This document shows, piece by piece, positions 1 through 12,362 of a stretch of DNA of 64,000 nt (position 1 is its first letter; each line of letters starts with the position of its first letter). The position numbers and the translations under genes are program-made. The notes under the pieces are model-generated. The model was not told where the DNA came from. It ran no database searches and was given only the letters and a program-made list of their open reading frames with translations. Origin of the DNA: Zychaea mexicana (Eukaryota > Mucoromycota > Mucoromycetes > Mucorales > Lichtheimiaceae); the NCBI RefSeq assembly GCF_025766255.1, contig NW_026516668.1:372001-436000 (forward strand). Reading direction: 5' to 3'.

Positions 1-3000
1 TGGTCACCTCGAATGTGTCAAGGTTCTTGTGGAACACGGTAAGGCAGATCCAGAGGCAGTCGACAAGTATTCCCGTACCGCACTTCATGTGGCTAGCATC
101 AATGGCAAGTACGACGTTGCCAAATATCTGTTGCAAATTGGTGTCGATGCCAACGCTGCGGACACATCTGAAAACAGACCTATCCACTATGCTGCGGGCT
201 TTGGTTACCTGCGTCTGTTACGTCTCTTGATTGAGGTTGGTGGTGCCGATCCAGCCGCCCCCAATGTGTGGAGAACGACCGCTTGCTCCGTCGCCAATCT
301 CAAAGGCCACATTTCTATTGTCCAATACCTGTTGACCGAGTGCAACATTGATGTCAATTTCAAGGATCAAGACGGCAAAACCTTGTTGCATCATTGTGTG
401 GAGGAAACTGTGACTAGTAAGCTGGAAGCCGAACAGTCGCTTCGAAAAGCCCGTTTGCTTATTTCCAAGAATGCTGATCCGAATTTGCAAACTATCGAAG
501 GTAAAGTATCCATGTAACGAGAAGAGAATGCAGTGATTTTAATGATGGAATAAACAAGAACAATAACTAATTATTTGTGTAACTCTAGGTAACACCGTCC
601 TCCATAGTTTTGCTATGGGTTATTTCAATGCACATCGCCCTGCTGGCTGGAAAGAAGAAGACCAGGAGGGCAACGAGCTCGTGAAGCCATTGGAATATGA
701 TGACATGGACGGTATCAATTACAGTCGACAAATGGCCCAACTTCTTCTGGAAGCCGGTGCAAACCTGGGCATCAAGAATAATGCAGGCGACACTCCTTTG
801 GCGCATGGTATCCTTCATAATAAGGATTATGTGTTTGATATCTTCATTGAACGAGGTGCCATCTACTGGGATACCATGACGTCCTCTGGTGTTACCTTTT
901 TCCAATGTCTGTTTGCAAATGCGAGTGAGCTGGATTCCTTCAACACGCGACGTGAGATAGATCGTGTGCGCAACAGTCGATATGAAGTCATGATCAAGGG
1001 CATTTGGGAAGCGATTGTAAAACATCCAGCCCCGGCAGATGCTAATACCAACGTAAGTTCGATTTTATTAGAGGAATGCACGCATACACGTATGTACTTT
1101 TTTCTATCTTTGGCTTACTAAGCACGCTTCTTCACAATTGTTTACAAATTTTAATAGATCAATACCCCTAACTCGGCTGGTTTTACCGCAATGTTGGCAT
1201 CTGTCCAGGAAGTGTGCGAAACTCAAAAAAAGCATGTCAAAAAAGAGAAGGAGCGTATCAAGAAACGATTCACCTTAGCCTCCAAAAGTTATGCACAAGG
1301 TGAAAACTCTGATGAAAGTTCAGCCCGAGAAGAGGCTGTCTTTGAGTTCCGTTTCCATCATTGGGTAAGACCTTTTTTTGTGTTCTATAGCCATGCTTAA
1401 AGTATTACACTGGGTAACTTACGATTGAACATTGTGTCTGTAACATATATATAGTTGGATATGGCAACCAAGATTGTAGAAAATTATCACCCGGATATGA
1501 ATTCGGTTGTCCAGTTGCCCAAGGACTTTTATAAGGGCAATCCCAAGCGGAGCAAGAGTGAATATCCTCGTGAAACTGGTTGGAGCGTTTTGCATTTCGG
1601 TAAGCCATGCGAGAGTGTACGAAAAGAGTGAGTGTGTATGAGTTTAGACGATAAGTTTACTAAAGATATATTACTGTATGTATAGCTACAGCCACTCAAG
1701 ATGTAAAACTACTGCACTTTTTGTTGTCCCACGGATCCGATCCTAACCAACGCATTATTGTCGCTGGCGTGCCAACTGGCGCTCCTCCTATGTTGAGTGG
1801 TTATATAAAAAAGAAGCTCCTTCATCAAGAATACTTGCCCACCACCGATCTACAAACCATCGAACACGCCAACAAGCTATTCAACATCATCAAACCAGAT
1901 TTCGAGCTATTACTTCCCAACGCAATCAAGAAGTACATCGCGTTTGGCGCTAATCCGTGTGTTGCCGACAAGGAGGGATACTCAACATTGATGAAAGCTG
2001 CAGAATCATTGGATCATGAAATAATGGAGGATCTATGTACCGCCTATACCGAGTCGCACTCGTTCGAAGGTATCGATAACCGTGACCAGAAACATCACAC
2101 TGCACTCATGTACGCGGTGAATGCCGTGCAAGAAGCTTTATCAAGAAGCGATCAATCCATCAACGTACTCACTGTCAAGCATTTGTTGGTCGCCGGTGCC
2201 AATCCAAACCTCCATTATGAAAACGCTTGTGGTGATACCGTGATTATGAAGATTATCCGATCCCAGTATCTACCTTTGCTAAACACGGTTATTGAGCACA
2301 CTCATTATCCGATCGATCATTCTGCCGTTAACAATCGTATGTTTTGGGTTTTTGTCTTACCGTGCACATGTCTTGCTGGTTTGTAATCAAGCGCTCTCCA
2401 CTAATACCTTTTTGGTTTTGTAACTTTTAGATATGGAAACTTGTGCAATTATCACTTGCAAGAACAAGAATGAGGATATTTCCAAAGCCTACTTTGATCT
2501 TATGGCAAGCTCTTATGCATCTTCTTCATTTGACGTCAATGTCAACGACAAAGAAAACAACACCGCACTTCTTATTGCATCCATGTCCGGAAACGAACAT
2601 GCAGTCAATGTGCTTTTGGAATGCAAGGCTGACCCCAACCATATAGTTGGTGCAAACGTCTCCCCTCTCTGCCGGTCTGTGCAAAACTCCTACTTTCAGA
2701 TCGCCCAAAGTCTGCTCAAAGCTGGTGCCAACGTCAATCATAAGGACGATCAAGATCTTTCTCCACTCCACCATGCCGTTCTCGTCGAAAAATATCACCT
2801 GGTCAAGCTGATGATAGAATTTGGTGCCAATGTACATGCAATCGATAAGAAGCAACGTACCGCACTTCACATTGCTATCCAGAAAACCAAGAACATGACT
2901 AATGCTTCGCTCCGAATTGAACGATTGCTTCTACAAGGTGGCAGTGATATCAATGCCAAGGATATTTTGGGTACATTTTTGCTACTATATATGCTGTTCC

Positions 3001-6000
3001 TCCGAAACCATCGCATAGCTTTACTCTTTCTAACCATCGCGTTTATCTCTGCTCCCTGCGTGTATGTTAATAGGACGTACACCGCTTCATCTTGCTTTCA
3101 TACATATGGATGTCGTTCCTCACATGCGCAAGATGGCCACAATAGCCAAAAAGGTCAAGAAGATTCGCGAAGACAAGAAGAATGCCAAGATAATGGAAAG
3201 CAAGATAGCCTCAGCAGTCGAAAAATTCGGCCGGAACACAAAGGATTCAGGTTCCAATGAATGGATTGCCTATGCAGTACGAGCGCATCTTGAAAACAAG
3301 CAACGAGAGGAATCTGGCAGCAAAGGAAAGGATGGCGAAAATATTGTGATTATCGAACAAGACGAACTCGCAGACCTAGAACTTTATGCTCTGTTCCAAT
3401 GGGAAATGGACACCCAATCGCCAAGCAAAGTCGATCCCATTGATATCATCAAGTTCTTGTCAAACTATGAAGATATCCAATACGACTTACCCGATCATTT
3501 TGGCCGTACTCCAATGCATTACGCTGCTACCGTGGGCGCATTCTCTTCCACATCTATCCTCATTGCCAAGGGTGTGAACATCAATGCCGAGGACTTGGAT
3601 CAAAATACTCCGCTGCAACTTTCTCTTCGTTACAAGCATGTTGATTACTCGGTGATGCTCTGTGATCAAGGAGCTACACCTACCAGCGTGATGACTCTTC
3701 CTGCGGGTGATCCAGTGACAACTTTAAACTACAGCTTGTCCCAGGACTTTATGAACATGGCATATCTGATTTTGGATCGTAATCCAAGCGTATTAGGTAA
3801 GAAGAATAATCGCTTTTTCAACATTGCAAACTCTTTTCCCTGTTTGTGGCATAGTATGAGACTGACTGATTTTGTATATAGAATCGTTGCAAGACGCTTT
3901 GCGAACGGGCAAATTCCATGTTGCGGATATCCTGCTCAATTCTGCTCCTACTTCCACCCTTTCTGCGACCACACAAGAGGGCCAAAACTTGTGGCACATA
4001 TTTGCCAACTTTAAACCGTTTGACAGGTAAAAAAGAAACTTCCAACACCTACTTATATATATTTTTTTAAATTTACAATACTGATAACGCAATTCATCTA
4101 GTGAGATTTGGGACGAGTATTTGACCGACGTCATTGCTAAAGTAGCTGAGCTTGGATTAACATTCGAAGCCGATGTGCACGGACGTACACCCATTCATTA
4201 TGCTGCAATGTACGGACAAAACACGCTATTGAACAACCTGCTATCTGCTGGCGGCAGTGAGATCAACAAGTTAGATAAAGATGGTTTATCCGAGCTCTGG
4301 TATGCGGCATCGTCCCATAGCATTCAATCTGTTCAGGTAAGAATAAACACATTTCGCACATATATAGATAAGGTTGCACAACATTTTTCTTATTTAACGG
4401 TACTAATCGCTTGTCATTTTTTATGTTATTAGCTGCTGTTAAACGCTGGTGCATTGACCGGAAAAGGCACAAGCTCGGCAACCAAGGATTCAGCATTATT
4501 GCTTGCAGTCAAGAGCAAGGATATTTACCTAGTCAAGCTTCTATTAGAGTCTAGTGCTCCTCGTGATGAAGATAGCATCCACGGAAGACCTAACGCTGTG
4601 ATGCAAGCGTGTATGAACAAATCTGACAAGATCTTGAAGGTAAGCTTGAGTTCGTGGCAAAAATTGGTAGTTAGCCTCGCATCATGTATTGTAGTATTGA
4701 TTTTGTCGGAATACAGGAGCTTCTGCAAGCAGGTGCTGATCCCAATGTAACATCAACTGCTACTTACCACCTGAAAGGCAAGAAAAAGACATTGGTCATT
4801 CAGCCAGTGTTTATTGCCACGGATACGACTTTTGAGGTAATTATTGCTGAGGTTGTTTTTGGATATTGGAAAGCAAGGTCTGTTCCATATATATCTGTGG
4901 TTTATCTCAACCTTGCGTGGTAATAAATTCATAGGTACTGATCAACGGTGGAGCCAATCCGAATGTCGTGAGTCCAAAGCAAGAGCCCTATGAAGGCCGA
5001 TCTTGCTTTATGCACTTGAGCAAATCTACAGCAAACACGGAACTTTTAAAGGTACACTTTTAAATACATATTATGACATTTCGAAATGCTATATAGACGA
5101 CTGGCTTTAATCTGTTCTACATATTAGCTGTTGCTAAAACAAAACATCGACCTGAATCTCCAAGATGATCACTCAAATCGTCCGATCTTTTATCATTATT
5201 TCTTTGAGAGCAAATCTGATATATGGGTATGTGTACTTGCACTAATTTAACGTAGCATATAGGAATGGTAAGCTATTCTGTGGCAACAAGCCGAAACTTA
5301 CGTTATTCGACAAAAACTGTTTAGAAATCCATCCTCTCTCAGATGATGCAAGACAAGAAACCAAACGTAAACATGGTTGATCCCGAAACCGGGATGACGC
5401 CGTTGGAATATGCTATCCGTAAGCATAACTCCATCCATGTTGAGGTACATACTTGATTACTTCCCGTTAATACTACGCAAACCTTCTTTCAATTTTGCTG
5501 ATTGCTGGATGATGTATCTATAATAGCGCTTACTGGAACTTGGTGCCGATCCAAACATGGAGAGCTGCCGGTCAAGCGGCGCCGAACGCGACAATCTCGA
5601 CTTGTGCGAATATGGTCCATTAAATGCTGTGTTCCATTCTATTGCTCAAAACGATTTGTCGATTCTTCAGGTCATGTGTCGCAAAACAAAGTTCAAAATC
5701 AACTGGACCGCAAAGGATCGTGATGGTCGCACTGCCGTATCATTCCTTGTAGGCGATGGCTACTCGCATGAAAATGTTGCTATCCTCAAGTTCATTGCTA
5801 CCAAAACCGGATCAAAGTTTTTCGATATTGCTGATGCTCCTGACAACAATGGTAAGTATAATCTTCAACGATACTGTGTAAGAATTATTACAAGGCTGAT
5901 TATATGCATTTATTTGAAAACATAGGCCTTCGCGCTATCGATTATGCTAGCGCTCGCGAGCGCAAGGAGCTGTATGAAGAACTCATCAAGCACGGTGTCA

Positions 6001-8573
6001 CCGCTGGAGACGTCGAAATGGAGGCAGCAGATGATGAAGAAGAAGAACCAACGATGAATGTCGACGAATACATTGCTATGCAAGCCATTGAAGAAGACGC
6101 TGAAGCTGAAAGAGCCATCCTGGAGGCCGAAGCCAAGGCTGCTGCAATTAAAGAAAATGGAGGAAAAGAAGTTTCTGAAGACGACGACAAAAAAAAGGCT
6201 GTCGTTGATCCCATTTCGAAAATGCAAAAAATTGGCAAGATTGTTTTCGACGACAACAACAATCCCTATGATATCATTGTTCAAAAGGTCGATGTTGGAA
6301 GCGGCTATTACGGATGTAACATGTATGTTCCTAATTCTGGTATACAAGCTTGTCAATAGCATGGAGGAAAAAGTAATACTCACCTTTTCACGATTAATCT
6401 TTATAGGTTCTACAAGCTATCCATCATCTACAACACTGTCCTTGATCTTTATGTGCTTTGGACCCGCTGGGGCTCATTTGGCGAAGTCGGAATGCGTCAA
6501 CGAACGCCTTATATGAGCAAGGAAGAGTGCGTGGCTGAATTCAGATCCATCTTCCGATCCAAGACGGGCAACCATTGGGAAGACCACAAGCCAGAGAAAT
6601 TTGTTCCTAAGCCTGGTAAATTCGAGCTTATCCTGGCCAAACTACCCAAGAAGCCAGTGATCCTAAAGGACTTTACGTTTTTGAAAACCACTGCTCCATC
6701 ACAATTGCCTCGAACCATATTCAATGCCATGAATATCTTTTGCGACTTTGAGGCGCTGAACCAAGGTTTCCAGCAACTGGAGCTTGACATTCCTGCCGGA
6801 CATATCCCTGAGAAACACATGGAAGAGGCTTACGCCACACTCAAGAAAATTAGCAATGAAGTCGAGAAATATACGTCCCGAGTCATATATGCTACCAAGG
6901 AAGAGCGTGCTCAAAAGAAAGGTAAACAATATATGAATATATTAGTTTACTACAGCTCCTATATAAGCAATTCAAGTGTACGTATGCTAAAACCTGCTGT
7001 CTAAAATGGCGTATATAGAAATGGGCCATCTATTGGTGCAATTAAGCAACAAGTACTACCGCTTGTTCCCCAAGTCTTCACATCGAAACGGCATTGTACC
7101 TATCGTCCGAAAGCACAATCTACAAGAGGAACTTGCACGTCTGAACAATATCAACTACCTCAACTTTTCGATCAACGTCCTTTTGGCCGCCAAGCGACGC
7201 TCATCCGAAATTCATCCCCTGGACTACTGCTTTCGTTCCTTGCACTGCCAGCTCTCCGAGATCGATAGTAACACGCCCGAGTTTAACATGGTTCAAAAGT
7301 ATATGTTAACAACAGCCGAGCAAACAGGCTACGAGATCACCCACTTGTTTAGCGTCAACCGCGAGGGTGAAGAAGAACGATTCGAAAAATTCGCCAAGAA
7401 CTCAAACCGAAAGCTCTTGTGGCACGGATCTCACGTAAACAACTTTATGGGTATTCTGAAGCAAGGTCTTCGAACCAAGCCTGCTTTTGCTGATGCCTCG
7501 GTAAGTTTTTAATTTCTATTTGCAAAAATTTAGTAAAATCACAGCTAAGTAATTTTAATCTAACACCGTGAATGGTATTCTGTTTTATACTATGTAGGGA
7601 TCCATGTTTGGCAATGGTATCTACTTTGCAGACATGTTTGCCAAATCTATCAATTACTCCAGTAATGGTTGGTACGAGCGAAAGCATCCCGGCTATGCTT
7701 TGCTTTTGCTTTGTGAAGTAGCTCTCGGTGAAGAATGCGAGATGGCCTATTACAGCGAGCTAAATTACGAGAAAGACAAGCATATGTCTGTCAAGGGACT
7801 GGGTCGTGAAGGACCAAATCCGGCAAACGCAATTTACGACAAAAATGGTGCACAAGTACTCATGGGTCCCTCCATCCAATACGACATCCCGGACTCCGTT
7901 CCTTATTTCCAACGTAGCCGTATCAACTACAACGAATACATCGTGTATGAAGAAGATCAGATCAAGATCAAGTACATGGTTCTTGTGCGCAACAACAACT
8001 ATTGTGAGCTATGCCAAACCAACCATAGCTACAATTCTTCGTCTACGGACCTTTCCGAACACGAGTTCAAAGATGGGCTTCAATACACTCAACTTGGCGT
8101 ATACGAGCGTGGACTTGTACGACTCCATCTTACGCATGCTGGCAAGACTCCAAAGGAAATGTTTGATGATAATCTTGATGCATTCCTTGATGCAGAAGGC
8201 TACAGTAAGTTCTCTTCTTTCCCTTAAATTGCCCCTGTTTGATCATATACTTATCTTTATACGCGTATGAATAGAGCCACGATGGAAGCCTAGTATGCCA
8301 ATTACTCGCACCAGCAAAGTATGCAAGAACTGTGCACATACCATGACTGCCATGATGTTTGTGGACCATATCGAGAAGCAGCTCCCGGATACGTTCCAAC
8401 AACGTGAGCGTTGTCAATATGGTGAACAGTGTAGCAAGAAGAATGATCTAGCCCACGCCAAGCAATATAAGCATTGGTTTCTTGCAAACCTGAAGAATGA
8501 GGAGAACAACGTAGAAGAATCTCAAGAAATTGAAGACGAAGACGATAAATTGAGTGAATCGGATAGCGATTAA
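1..8573 (+). CDS. Giant ankyrin-repeat poly(ADP-ribose) polymerase (Ank-WGR-PARP), 5' end outside window
   Basis: Predicted NAD+-dependent ADP-ribosyltransferase. The frame enters at base 2. Exons: 1-500, 589-1052, 1158-1364, 1455-1599, 1686-2336, 2431-2970, 3074-3796, 3882-4026, 4102-4336, 4433-4639, 4717-4836, 4935-5051, 5128-5226, 5343-5444, 5527-5851, 5926-6322, 6407-6921, 7019-7500, 7598-8204, 8275-8573. They join in frame to 2292 residues. About the first 1580 residues are ankyrin repeats (G-TPLH-AA and LL-GADPN motifs). Next come an acidic linker, a WGR domain (WTRWGSFGEVG, about residue 1680), the PARP helical domain, and the catalytic domain with a complete H-Y-E triad: LLWHGSH near 1965, FGNGIYFAD near 2000, NEYIVY near 2104. 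The triad and WGR argue for active, DNA-damage-type poly-ADP-ribosylation. The tankyrase-like ankyrin arm suggests protein targeting; that role is inferred. A CxYGxxC finger lies near 2240, before an acidic tail. The true start is not visible. Confidence 0.93.
8275..8573 (+). other. C-terminal PBZ-like zinc finger of the PARP
   Basis: The last exon encodes a Cys/His segment, RERCQYGEQCSKKN followed by DLAHAKQYKHW. This resembles the poly(ADP-ribose)-binding zinc finger (PBZ/CCHH): CxYGxxC, a basic-KN stretch, then H-x5-H. It departs from the textbook consensus by one extra residue between the second Cys and the first His, and by Ser in place of Tyr after the second Cys. A KVCKNC pair lies upstream. 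An acidic tail (EEDEDD-type) ends the protein. If real, the enzyme can bind its own product. Confidence 0.6.
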
Positions 8574-8654
8574 GTGATATATGCAACACCCTCTTCTCTA
8601 TGCATCCTTTTCTCAAGTGTCTGGTTTATGTCTATGCAGTCTATGCAAAAATCT

Positions 8655-8660
8655 AATAAA
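8655..8660 (+). terminator. Candidate poly(A) signal of the PARP gene
   Basis: AATAAA about 80 bp after the PARP stop codon, in the 424-bp gap between the convergent PARP and CYP51 genes. Nothing else is recognisable in that gap. Confidence 0.4.
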
Positions 8661-8997
8661 TTTATAATCTGCACTATATAAGATGCCTTTTGTTAGCAGT
8701 CTCGCTCGCCAAAATTAGCATCTCAAACCAAGCGAATCACATTGAACAATAGGTCTCACTAGCCAATTGATAACCAGATTATCTCACGAAAAATTAGTGG
8801 CGTGACATTAGAAGAAAGGTTGTCATTGTTTAAAGCAGTATTAAGTAAGCGAGGAAACAGAATAATAGTAAGCAGGGGAAAGAAGATAAAATAGAGAAGA
8901 ACGAAGTTTTCTTTTTCGGCGTAGTAGGTGGGGAGGGAACAAAGCAAAAGGAAAACAGATGGCAAGAATTATAAGGAATAAATATACTAATTACACT

Positions 8998-10884
8998 TTA
9001 CTCTCTCCAGGTGTACTTGATGTTGCTGGGTTGCTCAGGCACAACGACCATGGACGTATAGTCTGCTTTGGGCACGCCTTCCTTCTCAGGAGCAAAATCA
9101 AACATACGGATGAAGGTGGAGATGATGGTCTTGAGCTGCAGATAGCCAAACTGTTCACCAATGCAACGATGACGACCAGCACCGAAAGGAAGGAAAGGCG
9201 ACTTGGACGAGATACCGACAGAGCCAAAACCGTAGTCAATGTTGGCATCATCACCTACTTCCATTTGATGAACAGGGTCGTTCTTTTCGATCCAGCGGTA
9301 AGGGTTGTAGCTGGTGGGTTCGTTAAAGTACTTTTCGTCGACCTGGGTGACACCAGGAGAAGCACAGATGAAGTTGCCCTTGGGAATCTCGAATCCAGAC
9401 TTTTCGTAGACTATCTTGTCAGCAACGACCTTGCGCATCATTTGGAAAATTGGTGGGTGGAGACGGAGCGTTTCGCGGATCACAGCTTCGAGCAATGGCA
9501 TGTCCTTCAAGTTATCGAAAGTCAATTCGGTCTTGAGCGATCCCAACTTCTCAACCTGTTCCTGGCGCAAGGCAGTGATTAAGTCGGGTTGGTTGGCGAG
9601 TTCTAAGATAGTCCAGGCAGAAGTGGTAGCCGAAGTGTGCTGGCCGCCGAACAAGACAGCGATCATCATACCGGCAATGTGCTTGTCGGGGATCGAAGTA
9701 CCGTCCTTGTAGGTAGCATCCATCAAAGCTTGAAGCAAATCGGCGTTGCTCTATTGCAAATCCAAACTCATTAGTCCCATTAATGCTTTTTCTGCCTTGC
9801 TCCATGTTAGTCAATAGCTACAAGTAAACTCACATTATCGTTCTCAGCCTTGCGACGTTGGATAATGCTCGAGTAGAGGCTAGCCATCTTTTCACATGCA
9901 ACATCACGGCGCTTGTACGACGGGAGCGGAAGGTTGGGAAACATGAAGTTGATGGGCTGGAAACCTTGGTCAAGATCATAGTACAGATCAGCAACACTCT
10001 CATCCAGAGCAGCACGAATTTCCTTGCCCATCAAGCAACGCGATGCAGTGCAGATGATCAATTTGCCAAAGGTGTGGTAGGCTTCCATCAAGCCAGAAGG
10101 CTTCTTGAAATCCTTGAAAAATTCGGTGGTTTCTTCGACAATCATAGGAACATGTTGACGGAAGCTTTCCGAGCTAAGACCGGCCTTGATAAATCTACGT
10201 GTAGAGCGTTAGTGAGATCATCGTGGACTTGGCCCTACTATCTATTCTCGTTTCGTACCTTTTCTGTTCCATGAAAATGTTGTGTGGCGCGTCATAGACA
10301 ACTTCACGTCCAAAGACATACTTGGTCATGTCGTTGTATGCCTCAGCAGCGGATGACAAGTTCTGCTTAGCATTGAACACGAACTGGTTGCCATCAGCAC
10401 CCAAGCACACGGTGACACGCTTGCCAACCAAGTAAAAGGTGAAAACGTCGCCGTATTTCTTTTGGCAATCCTTCAAGAACTGGATCGGGTTACTGTATTT
10501 ACAACGTATAGTATAAGTACGCGTTGTCTCTTCCATATCCCATTTTCAATGCTTTCAGCGTCCAACGCACTCCTGCCTTCCATTACAAGCCCCCCTTCAT
10601 TTCTGGAAATTAAAACTTACATGCCAAACTGAACGGCATTACCCATGAATGGAATCCAGGAGAAGACAGTGGGTGGTTGTCGGGGATTTTGGGGTGCAAT
10701 CTATTGTACAGGTCCCATATTCACTTTTCGTGTCAAAAGCGTGTTTTTTCAGTATCATCTCGTTTGAATTCAAGATATTTACCAACTGGGACAAAATGTG
10801 AACGGCAAATGCCACACCGAGGGCAAGAGCCCCATACATGAACACGGTGGGCAGACTAGAAGCTACCGCAGCGATAAGGGCCAT
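8998..10884 (-). CDS. ERG11: Sterol 14-alpha-demethylase, cytochrome P450 family 51
   Basis: Removes the 14-alpha methyl group of lanosterol/eburicol in ergosterol synthesis at the ER; target of azole drugs. Exons in coding order: 10884-10783, 10700-10621, 10492-10259, 10194-9834, 9750-8998, giving 509 residues, normal for fungal CYP51. It opens with ATG and a membrane anchor (FMYGALALGVAFAVHILSQL, residues 15-34), then a Pro-rich hinge. The I-helix GGQHTS motif is characteristic of CYP51. The K-helix has ETLR, the PERF-type region is YNPYRW, and the heme loop is FGAGRHRCIG with Cys near 455. Tyr113 and Tyr127 correspond by family alignment to C. albicans Tyr118 and Tyr132. It converges on the PARP gene. 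Mucorales often have two CYP51 copies; only this one is in view. Confidence 0.95.
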
Positions 10885-11811
10885 CTCGGATGGGGATGTA
10901 TGGAGAGAGAGAGAGAGAGAGTGTGTGTGTGTGGGAGGGAGGTAAAGAGAGAAAGAGTGGAAACAAGAGTCTATCCTAGTACAGCAGGTTTGGTGAACTG
11001 GCGGTCACATAGTGAGGGTGAAAAAAAAGGGTCGGGCCTTACGGGCCGTACCTATTGTGCAACCTGACCACTCGGACTTGATGACAGACTCATCGTTCAA
11101 TTCGATTCATTCTTTTTTCCGTTGTCAAACTTTGAAAATTGTAGATCATTTCGATTGCACAGGTCAGTAATGCATACAGTTCGTATATATCAACCGACTA
11201 TGTCAGGAAATTACTTATGCAACAATGTTTTCGATGTAGACCGATTGAAGTGAAAGCGTAAAATGCACCGAATGTTTGCTTTGTTACACGAGCAAAGGAT
11301 TATTGATACCCAGCGGGCATCAGGCCAGAAAAATAATGGAAGCCAACCTTTTGCCTTGTGTTGCTGCGGTGATGCGAGCCCGATTTTGCAAGGCGCCCGT
11401 GCAACATGCGACGATGGTCAGGAGCAGGAATATAGCCCATTGAGTTCCAGTCGTTCCAAACAAACGTGTATACTAGACAGTTACTGTTCGAGACACACTA
11501 TTTTACTGATCCGCTCGTGCATACATGCTTCTCTGGTCTCCTTAATATTAGACTTATATCATTGTTTACGGTCAGTATCGCGGCACATAAAAGGATCGTT
11601 TCATTGATTATAGCAACCGTTTATGTCTCTTCTTCCAACAGCTGCAACATCATTATAAGTTGTAAAAGCACTCATTTGAGTTCATTTCAACAAATTTCAT
11701 CATATACGTGATGTCTGCTAGAACATCCGGCGACGCTTTGGACAGAATTATGAAACAATGATGACATGAAAAAAATCCAACACGATAGAACGCAATCTTC
11801 CTTCCCTATGC
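10885..11811. other. CYP51 upstream region and start of gene-poor DNA
   Basis: A (GA)n-(GT)n microsatellite at about 10902-10932 lies just upstream of the CYP51 start and probably sits in its promoter or 5' UTR. An ATG-started frame of 114 codons (11263-11607 +) shows no recognisable domain. I see no spliced gene here. Confidence 0.4.
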
Positions 11812-12362
11812 TAGGTCCTTGAAATACGCATTCGTTCTAAAAGCCGATAAACTAAATGTGATAATAATGGAAGGATCTTAGGACTTTGATATGTGCAAAT
11901 GAGCATATCATTTGTGTTATGTAGTCTTGACCTGAGTCCTAAACGTAAAAAGTTAACGAGCATGCCAAATTGGGTTTCAGATGCAAAGCTGGTAGGTGAT
12001 ATATACGGGTCACAATTAAATTCGACGAACGAAACCCTACTATATATACTGTACTTCAGAGTTATGCCGAGTGCATAGTAGCTTTGTATACGATACTTTT
12101 GGTACTGCGGTAACGGTTGGCCTTGCTGACCGTAGCATTTCAAGTTGAGCGTAAGCCCGGGAGGACATAGTCTATTTTTAATGGGAGGATGGCAGTCGAG
12201 TATTAAACTACTTTCTGCGGACCACAGTTCGTTGATGTTCCGTTGATCGACATAAGATATGTAGGAATTGCATATTTGATATTTTAAAAATGTACTTTTA
12301 CGATTATTGAAGCTACAAATTAGTTTATACTGCTTAATAGTGTGGATCGTGTATAATAGCAT
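11811..12362 (-). CDS. Orphan ORF, 183 codons, unknown
   Basis: An uninterrupted ATG-started frame in AT-rich DNA with no neighbour within 900 bp. I recognise no family. The sequence is rich in Tyr, Leu, Ser and Ile without a clear signal peptide or domain. At this base composition a 180-codon frame is uncommon by chance, but codon use is not convincingly coding. It could be a remnant of a mobile element or a lineage-specific gene. Confidence 0.2.
   Translation of the reverse strand: MLLYTIHTIKQYKLICSFNNRKSTFLKYQICNSYISYVDQRNINELWSAESSLILDCHPPIKNRLCPPGLTLNLKCYGQQGQPLPQYQKYRIQSYYALGITLKYSIYSRVSFVEFNCDPYISPTSFASETQFGMLVNFLRLGLRSRLHNTNDMLICTYQSPKILPLLSHLVYRLLERMRISRT

Noticed and set aside
7806..8270. 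154-codon alternative frame inside the PARP catalytic exon
   Set aside because: It overlaps the conserved PARP frame and has no motif.
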